From: Amylostereum areolatum
Taxonomy: Eukaryota; Basidiomycota; Agaricomycetes; Russulales; Stereaceae
Assembly (NCBI GenBank): GCA_012932865.1
Contig: SAXG01000124.1
Location: 1 to 64,000, forward strand
Length of the DNA: 64,000 nucleotides
Reading direction: 5' to 3'
Below are positions 1 to 8,884 of this stretch, piece after piece; positions within the stretch are counted from its first letter, which is position 1, and every line of letters starts with the position of its first letter. The translations under genes and the position numbers were made by a program. The notes under the pieces are model-generated. The model searched no databases, was not told the DNA's origin, and saw nothing but the letters and a program-made list of their open reading frames with translations.

Positions 1-892
1 ATCCTCAAGGAGGATCGAATTTATGGCCACAAGGTCATGACGGTGAACTACACGACGTACGACATTCGCAGGACCTACGACACCTTGTCGCCAGGCAAGG
101 ACCGCGATGCAGTCATGTTCCTTCCTGACGCCGGGGAGCCCTCTTCTTCGCAATATCAATATGCCCGCGTAACTGGGAGCTTACCACGCAAATGTTGTTT
201 ACACAGGCCCTGGCTCCTTGGACTTTCGCCCCCGCCGAGTTGACTTCCTGTGGGTCCGACACTTCCAAGCCGAAAATCAGGAGACCCCCACCCAGCGCTG
301 GTCATCCTGCCGGCTCGAAAAACTGGTTTTCCCCCCGCTGTCTCAAGAGGGATCCTTCGGCTTCATTGACCCCAGCAATGTTATACGAGGTGTCCACATC
401 ATCCCTGCCTTTGCGTACGGGCGGAAGCATGAGGATGGGCTCGGGATGTCAGCCGCGGAGCATGCGAACGACGGTGCAGACTGGAACAACTATTACGTTG
501 CACAGTACGTCCACGTCGAAACATTCAACTCCCTCCCTTCTCACATCCACCTTAGGTTCTCTGATCGAGACCTCCTCATGCGCCAACATTGGGGACAGGC
601 TGTCGGGCATACTTATACGCACGCCCATCCAGATAACATCGACGACATCTTCCCGTACCACATCCCAAGCACCGCATCACCCACCTCCCCCGTGAACCGC
701 ACCCCCACAGACCACAGCAATCACAACACTACATCGGATGCACAGGAGCTACACAACGACGGTGATGCTGCCTTCTCAGGAGGTGACGTCGACCTCGGTT
801 CGGATTTGGAAGAGGAAGGCGAGCTGTGGCACGAAGATGAAGTAGCGCCCGATGAGCGGGATATCGTCGTATTCGAGGGCTCATACGATTGA
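1..892 (+). pseudogene. Remnant of Plavaka/KDZ-type transposon-linked protein, 3' end, frameshifted
   Basis: The window opens inside a reading frame (RIYGHKV, then NYTTYDIRR, then QYARVTG) that resembles the C-terminal region of very abundant agaricomycete proteins associated with Plavaka/KDZ-type DNA transposons. From about 179 the similarity continues one frame over (AYHANVVYTG, then RRVDFLWVRHFQ, then FGFIDPSNVIRGVHIIPAF, then WNNYYVAQYV and HWGQAVGHTY), ending at a TGA at 890-892 after an acidic tail. The one-base frame change around 172-180 is not bridged by a believable intron, so this copy is probably broken. The family name rests on remembered motif order; the true 5' part lies outside the window. 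A low-expression cellular relative of the family is the main alternative. Confidence 0.55.
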
Positions 893-2183
893 CGTTAACA
901 CTGAAGCAGCACGAACTACTGATCGACCTATGTAGCGCACACACCCTTTTCCACGACATACGCGATTCGAAACACACTGAGCAAACTTCGAATGGACTTG
1001 GTTTCACCCTCCGTCAAAGCAAGTGATGAACGATGAAGGGCGGGGCAACAACGGCAGAGGAAGGCTGTCTGCAAGGCACGCATACTACGAAGTGCTAACA
1101 GTAACTCCCGGCGAGCGTCTATGCGTGGGAAAAGTTTACTTACGCCAGCACTCATCAACATTCGCAGTTGTAACTCTGCTTTCCCTACAGGTATGAAGTG
1201 ACATGATGTCGTCACGCGCACCGCACTACCTCTTACGCGAAACCGCATTTACTCACCTTGCGTGTCGCGCCTCGCTCGTTTACGGTGGCGCGAGTGCCAT
1301 AGCCGGGCTCTCGTGACGGACGTCGAAGGTATCGACGGGGGAATGTAGCCGAGCAACGGTGAGTAGGGGAAAACTCATCCAACAATCCGGCGCTCACCAA
1401 TATCGCCACGTCGTCTTCACGCGCGCAACGTTCAACCCTATAAACGCATGGATCCACGGGTCGAAATCTTCGAATAAGGGGAACAAATATTTGGTACGTC
1501 CGTCCATTTTGCACGCGAGAACAGGCCTCTCAGATTTTCGTAGAAAAGGTGTTCGGATGGAAAGATACGGCCGAGGAGGGCCGCTGGCTCTCACCAAACT
1601 GTATGTGTACGTCGGAGAATGCGATGCGGTTCGACGGGTTGAAGGCGATTGAGACGGGACCCGTTGAAAAGGTCGAAGAAGCTTAACGGGGCAGGTTGAA
1701 CGGTAAGCGAGATCGTAATTCGGAAGGTTTACAACACTCACAACGAACATAGGACGGATGAGTGCGCGTTAGTCGGCGACGCAGGGATGACCGGGGGATG
1801 ACGAGGAAAGTAACGATCTAAAGCCGGAATCACAGAAGAACAAGAATATATATACCAAAAGAACAAACATCCTTCAAGACGTACACGTCGGATGACGTGG
1901 GTCGTTGGGTCGAGGTCGTGGACGCGAGACGACTTAGACGCTCGAGTTTGGCGGCGAACGACGCGTCGCGTTCACGCGAGTTCACTTCCACTTCTCTCTG
2001 CCCACTTCTCTCTGCCCACTTCTCTCTGCCCACCACTCCCTGCCCACCACTCCCTGCCCACATCCTTGCAAACCTTCTCATCCAAACTGATTCACACCCA
2101 TGGTATGTCACTTTTGGCAGAAGTGAACGTATTTAGTCGGCTAACAAGGATAATAGACGTCGTTCATAGAGTACATATTGGTT
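893..2183. other. Gene-free stretch left of the retrotransposon
   Basis: No reading frame here looks like a protein: the longest are basic, low in hydrophobic residues and overlap on opposite strands. The right part (about 1890-2180) contains a short tandem repeat and may be promoter DNA of the small gene that now lies beyond the retrotransposon at 12564, because the element split the original sequence at 2188/12463. Confidence 0.5.
1991..2060. repeat. 14-bp pyrimidine-rich minisatellite, five units
   Basis: Five contiguous 14-bp units: three copies of CTTCTCTCTGCCCA followed by two copies of the variant CCACTCCCTGCCCA. It ends 128 bp before the retrotransposon insertion site. No function is evident; CT-rich tracts are common in fungal promoters. 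Confidence 0.85.
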
Positions 2184-2188
2184 GGAAC
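2184..2188. repeat. Target site duplication GGAAC, left copy
   Basis: The five bases before the left LTR are GGAAC, and the same five bases follow the right LTR at 12463-12467. A 5-bp direct duplication is normal for Ty3/gypsy integrases. Confidence 0.92.
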
Positions 2189-2726
2189 TGTTACAACTTG
2201 TCCAAGGTACTTCATTTTCCATTGCCTCATTAGGAAGGACGTCGCTAAACGACGGATTACGACTGTGCCCCAGTTCGTAACCGTCTCAACGACGCGACGA
2301 CGACAGTGCCACAGATCGTCACCGTCCCGACGACAGTGCCACAGATCGTCACCGTCTCAACGGCACAGCCGCGACGGTGCCACAGTCCCATCCCCGTAGA
2401 TACTTGATACGACCGTCGCTCAATGTACATATATTTACTCGACCTCCTTTCTTATAAAAGGAGGCTCATCGAACGAGCCATTCCTCAGCTCGTTCTCTTT
2501 GTAAATACAGGACTGTTCTGAATAGAACCTCCTCTTAAAGCTACTAAAGAGAGCATAAAGTAACTAAGTCGAAAGCTCGCCTAAGTCTTCCGTGAAGACT
2601 TACTGCTTCGCTTATCGACCTCTAACTTCGTATAGCCGAGACGTCTGGATCACCTGATCCCACCTCTCATCCACACGAGTACTGTAGCCTGAGCCGCTTG
2701 TCACGTGATAAGGACCGTCCTTAACA
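2189..2726 (+). repeat. 5' long terminal repeat
   Basis: 538 bp beginning TGTTACAACTTG and ending CCTTAACA, matching 11925-12462 at every position I compared. It contains a tandem pair of 30-bp units (2301-2330 and 2331-2360, differing only near their ends), a TATA element near 2453 and a short inverted repeat (GAACGAGC at 2471 and GCTCGTTC at 2488) near the expected transcription start. Confidence 0.95.
2453..2496 (+). promoter_or_regulatory. LTR core promoter: TATA box and proposed transcript 5' end
   Basis: TATAAA lies at 2453-2458. The decamer AGCTCGTTCT starts at 2487, 34 bp downstream, a normal TATA-to-start distance, and is exactly complementary to the first bases after the LTR. In Tf1/sushi-type elements the first bases of the RNA pair with the primer binding site, so I infer transcription starts at or near 2487. 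The same site recurs in the right LTR 9736 bp further on. Confidence 0.6.
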
Positions 2727-2728
2727 CT

Positions 2729-2738
2729 AGAACGAGCT
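2729..2738 (+). other. Primer binding site, probably self-priming type
   Basis: Immediately after the LTR (two bases on) the sequence AGAACGAGCT is the exact reverse complement of LTR bases 2487-2496. No match to the 3' end of a common primer tRNA is obvious here. Tf1 and sushi-group chromoviruses prime reverse transcription with the folded 5' end of their own RNA; the same arrangement is inferred here from the 10-nt complementarity and its position. Confidence 0.6.
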
Positions 2739-3537
2739 CTCCTCTACACCAGCTCACCCTACAGTTTGGCGCAGAGCGTCAAACGAAACACCCACCACGG
2801 AGTCAGCGGAACAACCCGCTGAGAAAAGACCATCAGACTTCGAAGTTCCTTATCTCCAATTAGATTGTAGTCGAGAACTTCCCAACGGAAAAGAAAATCA
2901 CCACTGGACGTTTGACCCCTATAATCTCCTATTTTATCACGATGGAGCCTTCACCGCAAGAGAAAGCAAAGGGACATACGCATACCAGTGGAATCCACCC
3001 ATATATAGATACAACCTTCCTCCAGCAGCAGAATACTTCAAAGATAGATCCAAAAGAGAAAAGGAAGACGGAACCTACGACAACTCACATTGGAAGCGCC
3101 CAGATTATTCAAGACCTCATATTGGGCCCCTCTCATCAGAAGAACTCTGGAAACACCCGGACGCACAGAAAGTCGAAGAGAAACCTTACACCGGGAATAT
3201 TAAGGACTACTGGGAATTTGATCCCGATACCGACACAACCGATACGACAACCGAACCACAGAACCCTCAAACCGAACTCCAGCATCCTCAAGAACCCGCA
3301 GCAAGTACACAGCCTCCAGAAGAAACCGCGCCAGAACCTAAGAGAACTGTATCAAAACCCCAAATTAAGTCCGATCCCGGAGGAAGTCGAGAAGGCAGCC
3401 CAGCGAGCGCAACAGAAGCGGAAAGACACACGGAAGAATCAACAAGATCTCCATCAGTTAAATCAGACGAAGATATCTTCGAAACCAGAAAAGGAAGACA
3501 AGGAAATCTATTCGGAAGACCAGGGAACGTCACGACA
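2731..3537 (+). other. Open, protein-like extension of the gag frame without an ATG
   Basis: The gag frame is open from the TAG at 2728-2730 onward, 269 codons before its first ATG at 3538. The translation looks like real protein in its first half (for example HHWTFDPYNLLFYHDG, RYNLPPAAEYF, IKDYWEFDPD) and then turns acidic and Pro/Glu-rich. No ATG of any frame occurs between the proposed transcript start and 2942; that first ATG opens a different, Lys/Gln/Pro-rich frame that ends at 3685. How the gag N-terminus is reached is unknown: non-AUG initiation, leader splicing, a frameshift from the 2942 start, or a lost start codon are all possible. The T-poor composition also keeps frames open, so coding is not certain. 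Confidence 0.5.
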
Positions 3538-4857
3538 ATGGGAGACGCTACCACCTCGATACCCAACCCCACCACCACACTTAGCAATGTCCCCCCTGGA
3601 GAAACTAATATACCGCTCCAGACGCCTGCAACTCCAACACCAGCCGATCCCGCGAAACCAAGACATAAGACTCGATTCCCCATAGGATTCGGTTTAGACG
3701 AACCAATAGGATGGAAAGCACCATCACCGCGACCATCATCGCCTTCCGACCGATCAGCTGATAATGAGAAAGGAAAAAGGGTTCAGGACTATGTATTCGG
3801 AAGAGGAGCAACCGCAGATCTTCCGGAAGGACCGAGACACCCACCATGGCATTCACCACCGGGAGGAACAGGAACAATTGGATCTAAACCCGAAGACAAA
3901 GACAAAGGATTCAAACTGAACGCACTAGGAGTATACGACGGAAGAGACCAAGCGAAGGCAGCAAAATTCGTTGAACAATGCGTACTCCGCTTCATAGCAT
4001 TCCCCAACGCATACAAAACCAACATGCGTAAGATAACCTTTGTACTCTCGCATCTCACAGATGGACCCGCCCTTCACTGGGCGTCCCTCTTAATAAGCAA
4101 GATCGATAAGATACGAGAGCGCGGCATAGATCCAGAAGTGTATCTTCCATGGACGGGATTCCGTGACTACTTCTTAGAAACCTTTGGAGAAATAGACCCC
4201 GGAAGAGACGCTAGATTCAACATACAGCGCCTGGAACAAGGCACTATGGAAACCAAAGATTACATCACGGTCTTTAGAGACTATGCTATGGAAGCCGGTT
4301 ACGATCACAAAGCATTGATCGACCAATTCAAGAGAGGACTGCGCAACGATATAGTAGTCGAGATTCTCAAGAGAGATCACATCTCGAACGATATCGACGA
4401 ATGGTATGAACTCGCACTGCGCATCGATAATAACTGGCGAGAAGCTCAAGCATTCCAACGACATTATACGAGACCAATGAACCCGACGAGTGATCTCACC
4501 CTCCTATACAAGAAACCGCAGCTGTACGTCCCATTCCGAAGAGGAAACGGAAATAAAGGGAATGTTACTACCGCCAGAGCCGCTCAGACCGTAAACAACA
4601 ACCGAAGCTTCAGACGCCTTACCCCGCAAGAACGTACAGAACTTCAGAAATCGGGATCATGCTTCTATTGCCGGAAGCCAGGACACATCTCCAGGAACTG
4701 CCCAGAGAAACGTACCCAAACAACGATCAATGCACGAACGGCGAATCTAACAGAAGAAGAATCCCCGATTGATCAGACCACCAAGCTTGTGAACAAGATG
4801 GACAGTGAGACGTTCGCACGCACTGCCAACATGTTCAAAGACAATCAGGGTTTTTGA
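3538..4857 (+). CDS. gag: Gag polyprotein (capsid and CCHC nucleocapsid)
   Basis: Structural protein that assembles the retrotransposon particle around its RNA. From the first in-frame ATG the product is 439 aa. Residues roughly 130-320 form a Ty3-type gag/capsid domain (helical segment with FVEQCVLRFIAFP and WTGFRDYFLETFG), followed by a basic linker and one zinc knuckle of form C-x2-C-x4-H-x4-C starting at residue 375 (CFYCRKPGHISRNC). The frame ends at TGA 4855-4857, directly on a slippery heptamer that allows passage into pol. The protein-like frame continues upstream of the ATG, so the mature Gag may be longer than given here. Confidence 0.9.
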   Translation: MGDATTSIPNPTTTLSNVPPGETNIPLQTPATPTPADPAKPRHKTRFPIGFGLDEPIGWKAPSPRPSSPSDRSADNEKGKRVQDYVFGRGATADLPEGPRHPPWHSPPGGTGTIGSKPEDKDKGFKLNALGVYDGRDQAKAAKFVEQCVLRFIAFPNAYKTNMRKITFVLSHLTDGPALHWASLLISKIDKIRERGIDPEVYLPWTGFRDYFLETFGEIDPGRDARFNIQRLEQGTMETKDYITVFRDYAMEAGYDHKALIDQFKRGLRNDIVVEILKRDHISNDIDEWYELALRIDNNWREAQAFQRHYTRPMNPTSDLTLLYKKPQLYVPFRRGNGNKGNVTTARAAQTVNNNRSFRRLTPQERTELQKSGSCFYCRKPGHISRNCPEKRTQTTINARTANLTEEESPIDQTTKLVNKMDSETFARTANMFKDNQGF

Positions 4858-4888
4858 ATCGTCCTTCAACCGCGGCTGTTGAAAGGAC
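4848..4888 (+). promoter_or_regulatory. Programmed -1 ribosomal frameshift signal between gag and pol
   Basis: In the gag frame the sequence reads G GGT TTT TGA, a canonical X XXY YYZ slippery heptamer at 4848-4854 abutting the gag stop. After a 6-nt spacer, 4861-4870 (GTCCTTCAAC) pairs with 4878-4888 (GTTGAAAGGAC) as a 10-bp stem with one bulged A and a 7-nt loop. Slipping back one base places ribosomes in the pol frame, which has no ATG of its own near its start. Slippery site, spacer and stem are all of textbook size; function itself is inferred. Confidence 0.82.
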
Positions 4889-7800
4889 ACAGACAATGAA
4901 CTTTTCAAATCGATCTCCTGTGCAGGACGCAAGAGACGACGTAAATAGAACAGTGTATATAAGGTCATACCAAGATGGAGCAACGCACGCTCCATCAATT
5001 CATATACCTGTTACGTTTCATGGAAAGTTCCGTAAAGCCGCCGCAAGGGCACTGCTAGATAGCGGAGCAAGCAGCACCCTGATCCATCCAGATTTCGTAC
5101 GAAAACACAAGATGAATCTGATCCAACTAAAGAAGCCAATACCGATATACAACGTTGATGGATCTAGGAACACTCTAGGAGAGATCAAACAGAAAGTGTA
5201 CCTTCCAATGACAATGGAAGGAATCAACGGAGAAATTCACCGCGAAAACTTAGGATTGTTCGTCACAGCCCTGGGAGGAGACGAAGTAATCTTAGGAACC
5301 CCTTGGCTCAAGAAACACAATCCTCATATTGATTGGAGAAAGAGACAGATTACACTACAGACATGTCCAGGTACGTGCGTCACTACCAGCAGAACAATGA
5401 TCGTCCAAGGAAAAGACGAACACTCTCTACAATCATTCGAAGAACAGAAGATCAACCATCACGCAACGGTAGAAGAACAAGAAGATCCCGAATCCAACTC
5501 CGATCTCGCCGATATCAGGATGGTCAGAACGTTCCATGGAAAAACGGACGTAGAAACAATGCCGATTGCAAAAGAAGCAAACGAACCCGGTATCTGGATA
5601 ACAGCAAGAGCAACCAAGGCACAAGAACTCGCAGAAAGAGCGGCCATAGGAGAGAAGAAGAAGACACTCGATGAGATGATTCCATCTAGTTACAAACAGT
5701 ATCAGAAGGTATTCGAAAAGAAAGCGTCGGAACGCTTCCCAATCAGCAGACCTTGGGATCACGCGATAGACCTGACTGAAGGATGGAAACCTCGAAATTG
5801 CAAAGTATACCCAATGACGGTACCAGAACGAAAGGAACTGGACACATTCATAGACGAACATCTACGAAAAGGGTACATCCGAGAATCAAAATCAGAGATA
5901 TCATCGCCCTTCTTCTTTATCAAGAAGAAAGATGGATCTCTTCGACCAGTACAGGACTATCGCTATCTTAACTCAATCACGGTCAAAAATGAATACCCGA
6001 TACCACTCATCTCAGATCTCATCGACAAATTAAAAGGCGCTAAGATCTTCTCAAAGCTCGATCTCCAATGGGGATACAACAATGTTCGGATCAAAGAAGG
6101 AGATCAATGGAAAGCTGCGTTCAAAACAAACAGAGGCCTTTTCGAACCAATGGTAATGTTCTTCGGACTAACCAACTCACCCGCAACATTCCAAGCAATG
6201 ATGAATGCACTGTTCAAAGAATTAATAGACACCGGAAAAGTAGTGGTCTATATGGATGACATACTGATATTCACGGAAACACTCGACGAACATAGAAAAC
6301 TGATGAAAGAAGCCCTCCAACTTCTAGAACGGAACGATCTATTCCTCAAACCAGAGAAGTGCTTCTTCGAACAACCATCGATCGAATACCTAGGCGTGAT
6401 AATCACGCACAACAAGGTACAGATGGATCCGGTCAAAGTCCAAGGACTAGCCGAATGGCCTACACCGAAGAAAGTAAAAGAAGTCCAATCATTCCTCGGA
6501 TTTGGAAACTTCTATCGACGCTTCATCAAAGACTATTCCAAGATCGCCAGACCCCTATTCCAGCTCACAAAGAAAGACCACGAATGGAACTGGACGGCCG
6601 AATGTGAACATACCTTCGAAAGACTGAAACGAGAATTCACATCGTCCCCAATCTTAATCATGCCCGATGAAAATAAACCATTCCGCATAGAGAGTGACGC
6701 CTCCGATTTTGCATACGGAGCCATCCTATCGCAACCAGATGAGATCGAAAGATGGCATCCGGTCGCATACCTATCCAAATCACTATCTCCCGCGGAACAA
6801 AATTACGAGATATACGACAAAGAACTCTTAGGAGTAGTGAAAGCCTTAGAACACTGGCGACACTATCTAGAAGGAGCGAACCACAAAGTCGAAATCTGGA
6901 CAGATCACAAAAATCTAGAATATTTCACAACAGCTCAGAAACTTAATCGACGACAAGCACGATGGAGCTTGTATCTGTCCCGTTTCAACTACACCTTGGT
7001 GCACAAACCAGGAAGTACAAACAAAGCAGATGGACTTTCTAGAAGACCAGATCATAAGGAAGATATTCCAGACAACGACGACCGCATCCTGCTTCACCCT
7101 TCGGTTTTCAGGGCTAGAGCCACCGGAAGAGGGACAGTCGAAGCAGTCGGAGACAAAGAACTTCTCAAAGAACTAAGAAACTTCTCACACCTAGATGATG
7201 AAGTTTGGACGGCATTAGATACGATCAAAAGATCGGGACCACGCACTCTCGCAAAAGGAATCGAAGATTGGAACTTCGAGAACGATCTGATCATCAGAAA
7301 AGGAAAGATCTATGTGCCACAGAATCTCGAACTCAGACGCATGATCCTAAAATCGCATCATGATCTAGAAACGATTGGACATCCAGGCGAAATGAAAACT
7401 CTAGAACTAGTACAAAGAAACTTTTGGTGGCCAAAGATGATTTCCTTCGTAAAAGATTATGTTCAAGGAGGTCCCGTATGCCAGTCAACGAAGAATGTCA
7501 CGCATCCGGCGAAACACCCATTACAACCTACGGAAATACCAGAACGACCATGGGAAACAATCACATCAGATTTCATTACAGATCTTCCGATCTCCAACGG
7601 ATTCGATTCGATCAACGTAGTCGTCGATAGGTTCACCAAAACCGCAGTATTCACACCGTGCCTAAAGACGATCAACGCAGAAGAAACAGCCGACCTTCTG
7701 ATCGACAACGTTTACAGACGATTTGGACTATGGAAAAGAATGATATCGGACCGAGGTCCTCAATTCGCATCCAAAGTATTCCAATCCATCTGCGAAAGCC

Positions 7801-8741
7801 TCGGAGTTATTTCATCGCTCAGTACAGCGTATCATCCCCAAACAGATGGCGAAACAGAAAGAGTGAATCAAGAGTTAGAACAATATCTTCGAGCATTCTG
7901 CAACGGAGATCAAACGAATTGGGCGAAACTCCTACCAAAAGCAGAATTTGCACACAACATAAGGCAACATTCAGCTACGAAAGCTTCCCCATTCGAACTC
8001 CTACACGGGTATCAACCGGTTTTCAATCCGGCAATACCAACCGATCCGCGAATACCGACGGCCGAAGAAAGAATAAAAAACTTTAAGGACGCATGGGACA
8101 ACGCGGAAGCAAGTCTGGAAATAGCTGCTAAATTGATGAAAATGCAGCATGATCAAACGTTCACGCTAAGAGATCAACTCAAACAAGGCGACCAAGTATG
8201 GTTAGACGGAAAAAACCTTAACACGGTATACCCGAAAACCAAGCTAGCACCGAAACGATTCGGCCCATTCAAAATCGAAAAGGTTATAGGACCGGTAACC
8301 TACCGCCTAGAACTACCGACGAAGTGGAAAATACATCCAGTATTCCACGCAGCATTGTTGATTCCATTCAAAGAAACAGAACAATACGGCGAAGCTTACG
8401 AAAGACCACCTCCAGAACTAGTAAACGATGAAGAACTCTACGAACTAGAAACGATAGTAGCCTCAAAATTAGACAAACGATATTCAGAACCGCTACATTA
8501 CTTCGTAAAATGGAAAGGATACCCAGACTCCGGTAACACATGGGAACCAGCATCTAATCTAGAGGGATCAAAAGATGCGATCGCGGAGTTCCATCGGAAT
8601 AACCCCAAGGCACCGAAGTTGCCACCACAGCCAATCAAAGATACCAACACAGAAACCACTGATCGCAACGAAACCGACGCAACGCAGCGAGAACGAAGAC
8701 CAACAAGACGAAAGAAACGCAAGACGAAAGTGAGACATTAG
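4854..8741 (+). CDS. pol: Pol polyprotein: protease, reverse transcriptase, RNase H, integrase, chromodomain
   Basis: About 1295 codons in the -1 frame relative to gag, expressed as Gag-Pol by frameshifting. Visible in order: retropepsin active site DSG at residues 69-71; reverse transcriptase with YMDD at 466-469; Ty3-type RNase H (SDASDFAYGAIL near 614); integrase with an HHCC-like N-terminus, then the catalytic triad D906, D966, E1002; and a chromodomain near 1195-1250 (YFVKWKGYPDSGNTWEP), which in chromoviruses guides insertion to marked chromatin. In the HHCC finger the first cysteine is replaced by glycine (residue 873, codon GGT at 7470 where TGT is expected), while the second cysteine remains. 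The start coordinate is the frame boundary, not an initiation codon. Confidence 0.93.
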   Translation: MNRPSTAAVERTQTMNFSNRSPVQDARDDVNRTVYIRSYQDGATHAPSIHIPVTFHGKFRKAAARALLDSGASSTLIHPDFVRKHKMNLIQLKKPIPIYNVDGSRNTLGEIKQKVYLPMTMEGINGEIHRENLGLFVTALGGDEVILGTPWLKKHNPHIDWRKRQITLQTCPGTCVTTSRTMIVQGKDEHSLQSFEEQKINHHATVEEQEDPESNSDLADIRMVRTFHGKTDVETMPIAKEANEPGIWITARATKAQELAERAAIGEKKKTLDEMIPSSYKQYQKVFEKKASERFPISRPWDHAIDLTEGWKPRNCKVYPMTVPERKELDTFIDEHLRKGYIRESKSEISSPFFFIKKKDGSLRPVQDYRYLNSITVKNEYPIPLISDLIDKLKGAKIFSKLDLQWGYNNVRIKEGDQWKAAFKTNRGLFEPMVMFFGLTNSPATFQAMMNALFKELIDTGKVVVYMDDILIFTETLDEHRKLMKEALQLLERNDLFLKPEKCFFEQPSIEYLGVIITHNKVQMDPVKVQGLAEWPTPKKVKEVQSFLGFGNFYRRFIKDYSKIARPLFQLTKKDHEWNWTAECEHTFERLKREFTSSPILIMPDENKPFRIESDASDFAYGAILSQPDEIERWHPVAYLSKSLSPAEQNYEIYDKELLGVVKALEHWRHYLEGANHKVEIWTDHKNLEYFTTAQKLNRRQARWSLYLSRFNYTLVHKPGSTNKADGLSRRPDHKEDIPDNDDRILLHPSVFRARATGRGTVEAVGDKELLKELRNFSHLDDEVWTALDTIKRSGPRTLAKGIEDWNFENDLIIRKGKIYVPQNLELRRMILKSHHDLETIGHPGEMKTLELVQRNFWWPKMISFVKDYVQGGPVCQSTKNVTHPAKHPLQPTEIPERPWETITSDFITDLPISNGFDSINVVVDRFTKTAVFTPCLKTINAEETADLLIDNVYRRFGLWKRMISDRGPQFASKVFQSICESLGVISSLSTAYHPQTDGETERVNQELEQYLRAFCNGDQTNWAKLLPKAEFAHNIRQHSATKASPFELLHGYQPVFNPAIPTDPRIPTAEERIKNFKDAWDNAEASLEIAAKLMKMQHDQTFTLRDQLKQGDQVWLDGKNLNTVYPKTKLAPKRFGPFKIEKVIGPVTYRLELPTKWKIHPVFHAALLIPFKETEQYGEAYERPPPELVNDEELYELETIVASKLDKRYSEPLHYFVKWKGYPDSGNTWEPASNLEGSKDAIAEFHRNNPKAPKLPPQPIKDTNTETTDRNETDATQRERRPTRRKKRKTKVRH

Positions 8742-8884
8742 TGAGACTCAACGGCATTCAGGCGAATGCACTGCCAACAAGGGGGGGATAAAAACCCTAC
8801 GGGTTCAACAAGACAGATCACCAATGTCCACCACCCCAAACGCAGCCAACACTTCCTCCACCAATCCGATCGTCTCATCTAGCA

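Noticed and set aside
2942..3685. 247-aa frame from the first ATG of the retrotransposon transcript
   Set aside because: Lys/Gln/Pro-rich with no domain; the overlapping gag frame reads far more like protein. Kept only as a possible entry point by frameshifting.
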